64,000 nucleotides of DNA from Actinomadura luteofluorescens (GCF_013409365.1 NZ_JACCBA010000001.1:5146001-5210000); one strand, 5' to 3'. Positions 1 through 8,456 are shown, counted from the stretch's first letter. The notes: generated by a model from the sequence alone, not told the origin. Numbers and translations: made by a program.

Positions 1-612
1 CAGCATCGAGTAGCCGAAGCCCTTCCACGCCGAGGTGAGCGCGATCGAGGGGAGCACCAGCTCGCCGCGGCCGAGGAAGTCGACCGGGCCGAGCGAGGCG
101 AGCCCGAGCAGCCCGTTGACGAGCCCGTCCTCGGCGTCGTAGATCCACTTCCAGATCACGGCGGCCAGGACGATGCTCGTCACGTACGGCAGGAAGAAGA
201 TCCCCCGGAACAGCCCGCGCCGCCAGACCACCTGGTGCAGCATCGCCGCGGTGGCGAGCGACATGAGCACGGTCAGCGGCACGAAGATCACCACGTACAG
301 CAGCGTGACCCTGAGGCTGTCCCAGAACAGGTCGTCGCCGCCGAGCCGGGTGTAGTTCTCGAATCCGATGAACGTCCACTCGCCGCTCAGCCGGTAGTCG
401 GTCAGCGACAGCAGGACCGCCCCGAGCACCGGCCCGAACCGGAACACCGCGAACAGCAGGAGCATCGGGGCCGCGAAGAGCAGTCCCACCCGGGCCTGCC
501 GGCGCCGCCGGGCCCGTCTCCGGCCGCCGGGAGGTGACGTGCCGCCCGCCGCCGCCGGGCCCGTCCCGGCGGTGCCGCCGGGTGGGGAGGCGACGGGAGC
601 CGCGCTGGACAT
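1..612 (-). CDS. Sugar ABC transporter permease, MalF/UgpA type (C-terminus off the window)
   Basis: Inner-membrane permease of a carbohydrate ABC importer, read leftward and cut by the window edge. After a Pro/Gly/Arg-rich cytoplasmic leader come hydrophobic segments (GLLFAAPMLLLFAVF and TLLYVVIFVPLTVLMSLA) and the block IFFLPYVTSIVLAAVIWKW, typical of the binding-protein-dependent permease family PF00528. It follows the substrate-binding gene by a short gap, so the two form an operon, and the partner permease is probably beyond the edge. I chose ATG at 612 because GAGGAGG lies upstream; an in-frame GTG at 618 and an ATG at 681 (11 bases past the upstream stop) are alternatives. The substrate cannot be read from sequence. 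Confidence 0.85.
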   Translation of the reverse strand, partial: MSSAAPVASPPGGTAGTGPAAAGGTSPPGGRRRARRRRQARVGLLFAAPMLLLFAVFRFGPVLGAVLLSLTDYRLSGEWTFIGFENYTRLGGDDLFWDSLRVTLLYVVIFVPLTVLMSLATAAMLHQVVWRRGLFRGIFFLPYVTSIVLAAVIWKWIYDAEDGLVNGLLGLASLGPVDFLGRGELVLPSIALTSAWKGFGYSML

Positions 613-691
613 GGGCACAGGTGCCTCCTCCAGTCCGTGGCCGGGGCCGCCACGGCCGCCCGCCCGTTCGTTCGCGCTCATCCTCGGTCGG

Positions 692-1948
692 CTACCGCTG
701 CCGCGCCAGCAGGTCGTCCGCCTGCTTCGCGGCGTCCTCCAGGGCCTGCTCCGGCGTCTTCTTGCCGGTGAGCGCGGCCTGGATCTCGGTGCGCAGCAGC
801 GCCATGACCTGCCGGGCCGACGGGTTGGCGTCCCCCGGGTAGGTGTACTGCAGGGCCTCGGCGAACTTGGCGGCGCGCGGGTTGGGCGCCGGAACCTTCA
901 CGTCGGTGCGCGGGGACACGAAGCCCGACGCGGTGCCGAGGCTGGTGATCTGCTTCGGGTCGATCATGAACTTGAGGAACTTCTCGGCCGCCCCGGTGTG
1001 CTTGGACCTGGCGTTGACGGCCAGCCCGCCGGGAATGCCGAAGCCGACGCGCTTGCGGCCCATCAGCGGCATGCCGACGACGACGTTCTCCTGGCCCCAG
1101 GTCTTCGCCGCGATCTCGGCGTCGGCCGGGACGTTCATCAGCCCGGCGGCGACCTGCTGCTTGCCGAGCGCCTGGTCGGCGACCACGTTCTTGTTGGTGA
1201 GCGCGCTCTTCGGCACCGCGCCCTCCTTGTAGAGGTCGGTGAGGAACGTGAGCGCCTCCAGCCCCTCGGGGCTGTTGAAGGCCGCCTTCTTGCCGTCCGG
1301 GGAGAAGACGCTGCCGCCCGCCTGCCACAGCAGCGGGTAGAAGTTCATGTTGAGCGAGGCCTCGGGGGACGCCGAGTAGTCGAGCGTGGCGTAGCCCTTG
1401 GCCTTGAGCTTGGGCGCGGCCGCCCTGATCTCGTCCCAGGTCTGCGGCGGCGTGTCGATGCCCGCCTTCGCCAGCAGCTTCTTGTTGAAGATCATGCTGG
1501 TCACGGTGTGGTAGATGGGGACGGCGTAGAGCTTGCCGTCCACGCTGAGCGCGCTGAGCGCGTTGGGGAGGAAGGCGCCCTTGGCCGAGGACACCGCGCC
1601 GTCGACCGGCCTGAGCGTGCCGTTGGCGACGTACTGGGGGACCTGGTCGGGGCCGAGCAGCACGACGTCGGGGCCCTTGCCTCCGGACAGCGCGGTCGCG
1701 ACCTTGGTGTCGCGCCCGTCCCACGGCTGGAGTTCGATCTTGAGGTCGGTGCCGGAGTTGGCGGCCTCGAAGTCCGTCTCGATCTTCTTCCAGTACGCGT
1801 TGTTCGCCTGGACGTCGGTGATGACCGGATACATCCAGAGGGTCAGCGACTTGTCGGAGCCGCCGGAGTCGCCGCAGGCGGCGGTGAACCCGGTGGTCAG
1901 CGTGAGTAGGGTGATCGACGCCGCGAGGCGGCTGCCACGGATCTTCAT
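692..1948 (-). CDS. Sugar ABC transporter substrate-binding lipoprotein
   Basis: A 418-residue extracellular solute-binding protein, family 1. The N-terminus is a lipoprotein signal: basic start MKIRGSR, a hydrophobic stretch and lipobox TGFTAAC, so Cys at about residue 25 is expected to be lipidated. Family features follow: LTLWMYP, FEAANSGTDLKIELQPWDG, GPDVVLLG, LYAVPIYHTVTSMIFNKKL and the C-terminal EIQAALTGKKTPEQALEDA. It delivers a sugar or polyol to the permease encoded just downstream. Start is ATG at 1948; the SD is weak (AAGGGG). The 524-base upstream region has two palindromes that may control it. The substrate is unknown. Confidence 0.92.
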   Translation of the reverse strand: MKIRGSRLAASITLLTLTTGFTAACGDSGGSDKSLTLWMYPVITDVQANNAYWKKIETDFEAANSGTDLKIELQPWDGRDTKVATALSGGKGPDVVLLGPDQVPQYVANGTLRPVDGAVSSAKGAFLPNALSALSVDGKLYAVPIYHTVTSMIFNKKLLAKAGIDTPPQTWDEIRAAAPKLKAKGYATLDYSASPEASLNMNFYPLLWQAGGSVFSPDGKKAAFNSPEGLEALTFLTDLYKEGAVPKSALTNKNVVADQALGKQQVAAGLMNVPADAEIAAKTWGQENVVVGMPLMGRKRVGFGIPGGLAVNARSKHTGAAEKFLKFMIDPKQITSLGTASGFVSPRTDVKVPAPNPRAAKFAEALQYTYPGDANPSARQVMALLRTEIQAALTGKKTPEQALEDAAKQADDLLARQR

Positions 1949-2012
1949 CGGGACGGACCCCTTAGTTCGAGGTGACGCGGGGGGGGGCAGGGGGCGGAGC
2001 GCGGGCAATAAC

Positions 2013-2022
2013 GGTCTAGGCC
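2013..2022. promoter_or_regulatory. Degenerate copy of the GGTCxxGACC palindrome
   Basis: GGTCTAGGCC, one base away from the half-site pairing seen in the three better copies at 4022, 8089 and 8136. It lies 65 bases upstream of the substrate-binding protein start. By itself it is weak; it counts only as a possible fourth member of the set. Confidence 0.25.
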
Positions 2023-2052
2023 GAAAGTAGCCGTGCTGGATTTCGGGTGTCA

Positions 2053-2076
2053 ATGCCTGGGAACGATCCCGGGCAT
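2053..2076. promoter_or_regulatory. LacI-family-like operator
   Basis: A 24-base near-perfect palindrome centred on CG: left arm ATGCCTGGGA, centre ACGA, right arm TCCCGGGCAT, with one mismatch between the 10-base arms. Its core TGGGAACGATCCCG fits the usual LacI/GalR pattern TGnnAnCGnTnnCA except for the last base. It sits about 105 bases upstream of the substrate-binding protein start, a normal place for a sugar-responsive repressor site. No LacI-type regulator gene is in the window. Confidence 0.5.
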
Positions 2077-2472
2077 CTCCGCGCCGCCACGAACCCCGTG
2101 GTCCGCCCCGCGCACCACGGGCCCGCCACGAGAGGTGATCCACCGGAGGGCGCCGGTGTGCCGCGTGACCGGGGATCGAGCTCGTCGATCTCGATCGCGT
2201 CCATGATCGCTTACGGGACGCCACCCGTGGCGAACGAGGTCGCCACGGGTAACGTCTGTGCTGGACGCCGGCTGCCGGACGAGCTCTCGGATGCATGGAT
2301 CGAGGGCGAAAAGCTCGCCTCGGCGACGCCTCACAGGTTTCGGTCAGGGCCGCTCACGATCGAGTCGGCCGTGAGCTCACCCGGCGCGGCAGCGGCCCAC
2401 CGCGGCCTGTGCCCACACGCTCCCGCACCTGGCTCACCGGGCCGGTCCGGCCAAGGCGTGGAAACGCGACCT

Positions 2473-3234
2473 CTACATGGCTCGCGAGTCGGTTCCCGTG
2501 CTCCGCGAGAGGGGTGAAGGCAGGCCGAACAGATCGGCGGCGTTGCGCCACGCGACCTGTTCGGCCACCTCCTCGGAAAGGCCGGCGGCCGCGACCGCGC
2601 CGAACGCCGAGGCCGGATCGATGAGCGTCGAGTCGGTGCCGAAGAGCAGCTGCCGGGGATCGACGGCCGCGGCCACCTCCGCGAACCGCCCCGCCGGGGC
2701 CTGCGACCAGCACGGTTCGAGATAGACCCGGTCGCAGCCGTTCGCCGCCTCGATCGCGTGCCGGTACCCGTCCGCGCCCATATGGCCCGCGATCACCTTC
2801 AGGCCCGGGGTCTCCTCGCAGAGCGCGGCGAGGTCGAGCACCGACGTCCCCCACGTGTGCACCAGCGCCGGGCAGCCGAGCGAGCCGAGCAGGGCGAGGG
2901 CGTCGCGCATCTGCGGCGAGGTCACCGGCGACCCGGTGTAGTCGGTGTGGATCTTCGCGCCGACGAACCGCCCGGTGGGCAGGTAGGCGTCGAGGTCCCT
3001 CTCGGCCTCGGCGAGTCGCCGCGGGTTGACCGTCACATACCCGTAGAGCCGGTCGGTCGCCCCGAGCACCTCCGCCAGCGCGCGGTTGCCGCGCGGCGCG
3101 TCGTAGACGACGGCCTCGGTCGCCGACACGATCGCGACGTCGATGCCGTAGCGGTCCATGGTCCGCAGGCTCAGGGCCGTCACGTCCATGGTGAAGAACC
3201 AGGGGCCCCAGTGGGCGTGCACGTCGATGATCAC
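2473..3234 (-). CDS. Amidohydrolase-2 family metal-dependent hydrolase
   Basis: A 253-residue TIM-barrel hydrolase (PF04909 type). All expected metal and catalytic positions are present: HxH on strand 1 (IIDVHAHW, H6 and H8), ALVHTWG, VIAGHMG, and the catalytic Asp D201 in LLFGTDS. Members hydrolyse or decarboxylate small cyclic or aromatic acids and lactones; which one here is unknown. Its ATG overlaps the stop of the upstream gene by four bases (ATGA), so it is translationally coupled to a paralogue that lacks these residues. Cytoplasmic; no signal peptide. Lies between an ABC importer and two secreted propeller proteins, suggesting a catabolic role. Confidence 0.85.
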   Translation of the reverse strand: MIIDVHAHWGPWFFTMDVTALSLRTMDRYGIDVAIVSATEAVVYDAPRGNRALAEVLGATDRLYGYVTVNPRRLAEAERDLDAYLPTGRFVGAKIHTDYTGSPVTSPQMRDALALLGSLGCPALVHTWGTSVLDLAALCEETPGLKVIAGHMGADGYRHAIEAANGCDRVYLEPCWSQAPAGRFAEVAAAVDPRQLLFGTDSTLIDPASAFGAVAAAGLSEEVAEQVAWRNAADLFGLPSPLSRSTGTDSRAM

Positions 3235-3998
3235 GAGGCGGCTCCGGGGTCGAGTCCGAGGAGGCGGCGGGCGGTGCCGCCCGCGACGGCGGCGACGTCG
3301 GCGGGGGCGAGCCCGCTCGTGGCCAGGCGCAGCAGCGGCACGGTCGTCTCGGCGTGCGGCGTGCGCGAGCCGAACACCAGCCGGTCCGTGCCCAGGCGGG
3401 CGGCCACGGTCTCCAGCGCGTCGGGGGAGTTGAGGAGGCGGGTGGAGGTGTGGAACCCCGGCTCGTCGGCCGCCGCGACCAGGAAGTCGCCCAGGTGGTA
3501 GAAGTGCGTGTCGAGGAAGACGACGGTGGCTCCGAGGCCGCCGAACGGGCGCCAGAACCGCCGCACGTCGCCGCCCGTGAGCACGACCAGGCCGTGCCCG
3601 GCGGCGCGCTTGGCGACGTGCCGGACGGACGGGAAGCCGGCCTCCACGTTCTGCTCGTCGGGGAACAGCCGTACCGCACGCACCGACGCGGCGGCCAGCC
3701 GGTCGACCTCCGCCGCGGCGCCGATCGGGTCGCGCAGGTCGACGGTGCCGACCGGGACCACCTCGGGACGCTCGGCGGCCAGGGCGAGGACCTCGTCATT
3801 GCCCGAGACCATGTCGAACAGCGCGGCGCGCAGGCTCGCCACCGCCGCGCCCGCGACGCGGTGCGCGGCGAGGGTGCCGAGGACCGCCTCGGGGGTCCCG
3901 GACGGGCCGTCCCGATCCGGATGGGCGCCGACGAGGACGTCGAGATCGAGGGTGACCTCGAGCTCCCCGAGCAGACCTTCCGTCGAGAATGCCGTCAT
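3231..3998 (-). CDS. Amidohydrolase-like protein lacking the metal site
   Basis: A 255-residue protein with the same fold outline as its downstream neighbour but without its key residues. The strand-1 region reads DVLVGAHPD with no HxH, the strand-5 region reads LVVLTGGD without His, and the catalytic Asp of the FGSD motif is Arg (FGSRTPH, R212). DTHFYH keeps His in the later HxG-like region. I infer a pseudoenzyme, perhaps a regulatory or structural partner of the intact paralogue with which it overlaps by four bases. First gene of a leftward operon; a GGTCAAGACC palindrome lies 24 bases upstream of its ATG. Confidence 0.65.
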   Translation of the reverse strand: MTAFSTEGLLGELEVTLDLDVLVGAHPDRDGPSGTPEAVLGTLAAHRVAGAAVASLRAALFDMVSGNDEVLALAAERPEVVPVGTVDLRDPIGAAAEVDRLAAASVRAVRLFPDEQNVEAGFPSVRHVAKRAAGHGLVVLTGGDVRRFWRPFGGLGATVVFLDTHFYHLGDFLVAAADEPGFHTSTRLLNSPDALETVAARLGTDRLVFGSRTPHAETTVPLLRLATSGLAPADVAAVAGGTARRLLGLDPGAAS

Positions 3999-4021
3999 CG
4001 AACCACTCTCTCTCTGATATC

Positions 4022-4031
4022 GGTCAAGACC
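4022..4031. promoter_or_regulatory. GGTCAAGACC palindromic site in the divergent promoter
   Basis: GGTC-AA-GACC within ATATCGGTCAAGACCCTAA, between the divergent amidohydrolase operon (start 3998) and the secreted propeller gene (start 4133). The same TCGGTCARGACC core occurs twice before the second propeller gene (8089, 8136). A possible shared operator. One copy also occurs inside a coding region (20781-20790), so the motif is not unique. Confidence 0.4.
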
Positions 4032-4132
4032 CTAAGCGGGCGGTCCGCTCGACAGCAAGGGCGAGAACGCATTGACGAGCACCGCGGCATCTGATTACGG
4101 TCCAGGCCACAAGTCTATCGAGGAGGTACGGC

Positions 4133-6142
4133 ATGCACTCCAGCCGTTCCCGCCGCCAGGCCCGGGCCGTGATCGTCTCTGCCCTCCTGGCCGCAACCGC
4201 CCTCTCACCGGTCACCCCGGCCCTCGCGGCGACCGCCTCACCGGCGTCCTGCTCGGCGCCGGGCTACACGACGTTCGGCCCCGCGTCCCTGACCGGCGCG
4301 ATCGTCGGGGCCACGGTGCTCGACGGCAAGGCCTACGTCGTCACCCGGGGCCTGAAGCCGCCGCTGCTCGCCGAGATCGACCTCGCCACCAGGAAGGTGG
4401 TCCGCGAGGTCAGGCTGCCCGACGCGCCCGCCGCGGGGGAGGCCGAGGGAGCCTGGGCCACCACCGTGTCCGGCGGCAAGATCTACATCGGCACCTACCC
4501 GGTGCCCGACCTCTACAGCTTCGACCCGGCGACGGGCGAGGTGAAGCACCTGGGCTCGTTCGGCCGCAACGGCGGTTTCATCTGGAGCCTGACCACCGCC
4601 CCCGACGGCACGATCTACGCGGGCACCTACCCCGACGGCAGGGTCCGGGAGTACGTGCCCGCGACCGGCGCCGTGCGCGACTTCGGCGTGCTCGCCGCGG
4701 GCGAACGCTACGTCCGCGCGGTCGCGGCGGACGCCGACAACGTCTACGCGGGGCTGCTCGACAAGGGCAAGCTGGTCGCGATCCGGCGGTCGGACGGCGC
4801 CGTGCGCGAGCTGGCACAGGGCGCCACCGGGATCGGTGCGGTGGCCGAGCACGGCGACCGCGTGCTCGCCGCGAGCGGCACGACGCTCCTCGACGTCCGC
4901 AAGGACGGCACCGACCTGCGCTCGATCGAACTCGGCGGCAACTCCCTCGACACCATCGCCTTCGGCGCCGACGGCACGGCCTACCTGGCGTCCCGGCCCA
5001 ACGGCACCATCTACCGGTACCGCACCGGCGACACCGCGCCCACCGAGCTCGGCACGCCGCGGCTCGGAGAGGAGACGCGCAGGCTGGTACCGGACGGCGA
5101 CCGGCTCACCGGTTTCTCCGGCAGCGGCGGCATGTGGTCGATGGACCTCACCACGAAGGCCGTCACCTACACCGACCTCATCGATGCCGGCCTGACGACC
5201 GGCTCGGAACGGCCCCAGTCGATCCTGCTCGACCCCGGCCGCCGTGAGCTCTACGTCGGCGGGCACTACTCGGTGACCGTCCGGGACCTGCGCACGGGCG
5301 GGAAGCGGCGGCTGTGGGTGCCGGGCGAGCCGAAGGCGATGGTCCGGCGCGGCGGCAAGGTGTACGCCGCGATCTACCCGAGCGGTCAGATCATCGAGCT
5401 CGACCCCCGCACCGGCGGGATCCGGAGCCTCGGCTACCTCGGCCAGGGGCAGCAGCGCCCGTGGGACCTGGAGTACGACCCCCGCACCGACAAGCTGCTC
5501 GTCGCGACGGCGCCGCTCGGCGCCAACCTCAAGGGCGCGCTGTCGGTGGTCGACCCCGACACCGGCGACAAGCAGGTGTACGTGGACGTCATCCCCGACC
5601 AGAGCCTGATGAGCCTCTCGCTCGACTCCGCCGCGGGCATCGTCTACCTGGGCGGCGACGTGCTCGGCGGGGGAGGCACGCCGCCGGTCAGGACGTCCGC
5701 GTCGGTCGCCGCGTTCGATCTCGGCACCCGCAAGGTCCTCTGGCAGACCGACCCCGTGCCGGGCTACCGGACGTTCCAGGACGTCAAGGTGCACGACGGC
5801 GTGCTGTACGGGGTCTACAAGCGCACCGCGAGCTGGTTCGCGATGGACCTCGCCACCCGGACGATCACACACCAGGGCCCGCTGCCCGGGTACGGCGAGA
5901 TCGAGGTGCATCGCGGACGGGTGTTCGCCTCCACCTACTTCGGCGGGGGGAACGTCCATGTGCTGGGCACCGAGGCCAAGCTCGTCGCGACCGGCCTCGG
6001 CGACGAGTGGTACACCGACCCGCAGCTGGCCTTCGAGCCGGGCTCCTGGAACGCCTGGGCCCTGATCGGCCGCGACCTGGCCCGGATCAGGCTCGACCCC
6101 CGGTGCCCCGCACTGACCGTTCCCGCCAAGGTCACCCAGTGA
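4133..6142 (+). CDS. Secreted beta-propeller protein (paralogue 1)
   Basis: A 669-residue exported protein. The first ~33 residues are a signal peptide: SRSRRQAR, a hydrophobic core and cleavage near PALAATAS; the arginine pair could also make it a Tat substrate. The rest is a chain of beta-strand repeats of the kind YVVTRGLKPPLLAEIDLATRK and IYIGTYPVPDLYSFDPATG, as in PQQ/SMP-30-like propellers, enough for more than one seven-bladed ring. No enzyme motif recognised. Start ATG has GAGGAGG six bases upstream. Its 3' end overlaps by 11 bases that of a convergent paralogue sharing RPxDLxYDPxTD and DLxxRxxLWQxxPVPG. Function unknown; probably extracellular binding or processing of the ligand handled by the neighbouring genes. 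Confidence 0.8.
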   Translation: MHSSRSRRQARAVIVSALLAATALSPVTPALAATASPASCSAPGYTTFGPASLTGAIVGATVLDGKAYVVTRGLKPPLLAEIDLATRKVVREVRLPDAPAAGEAEGAWATTVSGGKIYIGTYPVPDLYSFDPATGEVKHLGSFGRNGGFIWSLTTAPDGTIYAGTYPDGRVREYVPATGAVRDFGVLAAGERYVRAVAADADNVYAGLLDKGKLVAIRRSDGAVRELAQGATGIGAVAEHGDRVLAASGTTLLDVRKDGTDLRSIELGGNSLDTIAFGADGTAYLASRPNGTIYRYRTGDTAPTELGTPRLGEETRRLVPDGDRLTGFSGSGGMWSMDLTTKAVTYTDLIDAGLTTGSERPQSILLDPGRRELYVGGHYSVTVRDLRTGGKRRLWVPGEPKAMVRRGGKVYAAIYPSGQIIELDPRTGGIRSLGYLGQGQQRPWDLEYDPRTDKLLVATAPLGANLKGALSVVDPDTGDKQVYVDVIPDQSLMSLSLDSAAGIVYLGGDVLGGGGTPPVRTSASVAAFDLGTRKVLWQTDPVPGYRTFQDVKVHDGVLYGVYKRTASWFAMDLATRTITHQGPLPGYGEIEVHRGRVFASTYFGGGNVHVLGTEAKLVATGLGDEWYTDPQLAFEPGSWNAWALIGRDLARIRLDPRCPALTVPAKVTQ

Positions 6143-8075
6143 TCGCGATGCGGACCAGGTTGCGGCCCTTCACCCCGTAGAGCGCGCGGCGCGAGGGGTC
6201 GAGGGCGAGCTTGGGCTCGCCGCCGAACCACTCGCCCGCCAGCCCGCCGGCGATCGTCTCGACGGCGAGGGCGGCCAGGTCGATCTTGTAGACGGCCTGG
6301 CCGTCCGTCGTGTACGCGCTGCCGCCCACGATGTGCAGGTCGGAACCGCGCGTGCCGACCTTCACCGTCCGGGTCACCTTCCGGCGGCGCAGGTCGAACT
6401 CGAAGAGCACCCCGGTGTCGGTGACGCCGTAGACGGCCCGCTCGGTGTGCGCGATGCCGGGGACGACCTTCGCGCCGGGCACCGGCTCCACCTGCCAGAG
6501 CAGCCTGCGGCGCCGCAGGTCGTACGCGGCGAGCCGGGCGGTCGTCGTCACGGGGGGCAGGCCGAGCCCCTCCTGGATGTTGGTGCCGATGTAGGCGACG
6601 CCGCGCCGGCACGTCACCGCGTAGAGGCTCTGTCGCTCGACCAGGGGCCGGTGCGTCTCGAACCTTCCGGTGCGCGGCGAGTAGAGCGACAGCGCCCCGT
6701 TGACCTGCCCCGGCTCCGGCTGGGTCGTCATCGCGATCAGGTCCGTCGACGGGTCGTAGGCCAGGTCGCGCGGCCGGTCCTGCTGGTTGCCCGTCTTGGC
6801 GAGCAGCTTCGCCTCGGCGTCGCCCGGCCGGTGCGAGTAGAGCAGGCCCTGCGTGTAGACGCCGAGGTAGGTGCGATCGCGCACGGTCAGCGCGGTCTTG
6901 GGCTCGCCGGGGATGCCCAGCCGCGTGCGGGACCTGGTGGCGATGTCGTGGATGTCGGCCCCGCCCTTGCCGCCCACGTAGACGCGGCGGCCGTCGGAAT
7001 GCACCGACATCGGCTGCTCCGGCGCGGCCTTGAACCCCCGCTGGACGAGACTGACGTAGGCCAGCGCCTTGGTGGCCGGGTCGAACACCAGAACGGCGCC
7101 GTCCTGGACCCCGTACACCTTCCCCTCGTGCGCGAGCAGCCGGTGCGTGGCGGCCTCCGGCGCCCCCATGCCGAGCGTCTCCACCTCGCCGCCGTCGAGC
7201 GAGCAGCGGTAGAGCGTGCCCGAGGGGCGTCCGGTGAAGTAGACGAAGCCGTCGTGGAGGAGCACGGACGGGATGTACTTCTCGGACGTGGTGATGACGC
7301 GGTGGTCGGCGGGGTCGCTCTTGGACATCACCAGGACCTCGCCGTTGGACGAGATGCCGCCCGCGAGGTGGGTGCCGGAGATGTCGAGGCTGGCCACGAA
7401 GTCGCGTTCGGCGAGCGCGGCCGGGAGGATGTCGCGCTTGGCGCCGGTGGCGCGGTCGATCGTCACGAGGTGGGCGTTCGCGCCGACGCCCGCGTAGATC
7501 GTCGTCTCGTCGGCGGCGATGCTGCGCACGTACGCCTCGCCCTCGACCGTGACGCCGAGGTCGCGGCTCGCACCGCTCGCCGGGTCGTACTCCACCACGC
7601 GGCCCGGCTCGGAGATGGCCAGGAAGACCTTGCCGTCGGGGGACGCGGCGAGGTTCCAGATGAAGTGGTAGGGGTAGGCGCCCACCTTGGCCGCCGAGCC
7701 GGTCAGGGTGTCGAGGCGGTAGAGGTCGGACTGGCTGTGCGTGCCCACGTAGACGTCGGTGCCGACCTTGCACATCGCCCAGACGCCGATGCCGGTCGGG
7801 ATGTCGACGTGGGCGGTCACGGCGTCCTTGGCCAGGTCGTAGGCCCCGACGACGTTGGGGGACAGGCCGCGGGTGCCGGCGTAGAGCACCCCGTTCACGA
7901 ACTCGCCGTTGCCGAGCGGGGTGCTGACGCTGGCCGGGCCGAGATCGGTGACGGTCCCCTCCACCTCGTGCGGGGCGCGGCCGGAGGCTCTCGCGAGCCC
8001 GGGGGACAGGACGGGGGTACCGCTCGCGACGGCGGCCGCCGCGGCCGTCTGGAGGAACTGGCGACGCTGGATCAC
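6132..8075 (-). CDS. Tat-exported beta-propeller protein (paralogue 2)
   Basis: A 647-residue protein convergent with and clearly homologous to the 4133-6142 gene. The N-terminus MIQRRQFLQTAAAAAVA is a twin-arginine signal, so it should be exported folded. Propeller strands repeat throughout (GVLYAGTRGLSPNVVGAYDLAKD, VYVGGKGGADIHDI). Shared with the paralogue: GEPK, RPRDLAYDPSTDL, GALS, PPVTTTARLAAYDL and LLWQVEPVPG. Start is GTG at 8075, eight bases after AAAGG. Two TCGGTCAGGACC sites precede it. Function unknown; Tat rather than Sec export could mean a cofactor or metal is bound before export. Confidence 0.8.
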   Translation of the reverse strand: MIQRRQFLQTAAAAAVASGTPVLSPGLARASGRAPHEVEGTVTDLGPASVSTPLGNGEFVNGVLYAGTRGLSPNVVGAYDLAKDAVTAHVDIPTGIGVWAMCKVGTDVYVGTHSQSDLYRLDTLTGSAAKVGAYPYHFIWNLAASPDGKVFLAISEPGRVVEYDPASGASRDLGVTVEGEAYVRSIAADETTIYAGVGANAHLVTIDRATGAKRDILPAALAERDFVASLDISGTHLAGGISSNGEVLVMSKSDPADHRVITTSEKYIPSVLLHDGFVYFTGRPSGTLYRCSLDGGEVETLGMGAPEAATHRLLAHEGKVYGVQDGAVLVFDPATKALAYVSLVQRGFKAAPEQPMSVHSDGRRVYVGGKGGADIHDIATRSRTRLGIPGEPKTALTVRDRTYLGVYTQGLLYSHRPGDAEAKLLAKTGNQQDRPRDLAYDPSTDLIAMTTQPEPGQVNGALSLYSPRTGRFETHRPLVERQSLYAVTCRRGVAYIGTNIQEGLGLPPVTTTARLAAYDLRRRRLLWQVEPVPGAKVVPGIAHTERAVYGVTDTGVLFEFDLRRRKVTRTVKVGTRGSDLHIVGGSAYTTDGQAVYKIDLAALAVETIAGGLAGEWFGGEPKLALDPSRRALYGVKGRNLVRIAITG

Positions 8076-8088
8076 AGGGAAACCTTTC

Positions 8089-8098
8089 GGTCAGGACC
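8089..8098. promoter_or_regulatory. GGTCAGGACC site, proximal
   Basis: GGTC-AG-GACC inside TTTCGGTCAGGACC, 14 bases upstream of the GTG of propeller paralogue 2 and just before its ribosome site. Bound here, a regulator would block transcription or the early transcript. Confidence 0.4.
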
Positions 8099-8135
8099 GG
8101 AAGCTCCCTCTCACACTAGCCCCTGCCGTCTTTTC

Positions 8136-8145
8136 GGTCAGGACC
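8136..8145. promoter_or_regulatory. GGTCAGGACC site, distal
   Basis: Second copy of TTTCGGTCAGGACC, 47 bases upstream of the proximal copy, in the promoter region of propeller paralogue 2. Identical 14-base core in both copies. Confidence 0.4.
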
Positions 8146-8427
8146 CAAATTCGCGGAGGTTGTGGAGCGGACCTCTCGATCACTCAACGTGACTCTCCCG
8201 GGTCGTCATGTGATCGCCGCCCGTCGTCCCCGCCGGACGTGCGAACCCGGCTCGCGTCGAGCCGTACGAAAGGAATCGGGCGGCGCCTGGAATGCGATGC
8301 CATTCGACGTGGCCGGTTTCCCGATTGGCATACCGTCGGGCCGGATTGAACGGCCGAAACGGGTGGTCCATTGACCTGGACTTACGCGCGCACCTGATCA
8401 CGATCTGGTGTGCGGACCGTAAGAGTC

Positions 8428-8456
8428 TTGTCTGTTTTGTGGCGGTTTTGTATGTT
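8428..8456 (+). promoter_or_regulatory. Candidate sigma-70-type promoter for the M28 peptidase
   Basis: TTGTCT (8428-8433) and TATGTT (8451-8456) with a 17-base spacer, in a locally T-rich stretch of an otherwise GC-rich region, about 58 bases before the ATG at 8515. Each box matches four of six consensus bases. Confidence 0.4.

Larger units (their letters stand above)
1949..2472. other. Intergenic region upstream of the ABC operon
   Basis: No convincing gene in 524 bases. Open frames here have no recognisable domain and no good ribosome site. The stretch carries a G9 run near 1979-1987 and the two palindromic sites listed separately, so it is best read as the promoter/operator region of the leftward ABC operon plus the 3' trailer of the amidohydrolase operon. 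Confidence 0.6.

Noticed and set aside
2047..2517. Plus-strand 156-residue frame upstream of the ABC operon
   Set aside because: No domain, no ribosome site, and it runs into the antisense of the amidohydrolase gene and over the operator palindrome.
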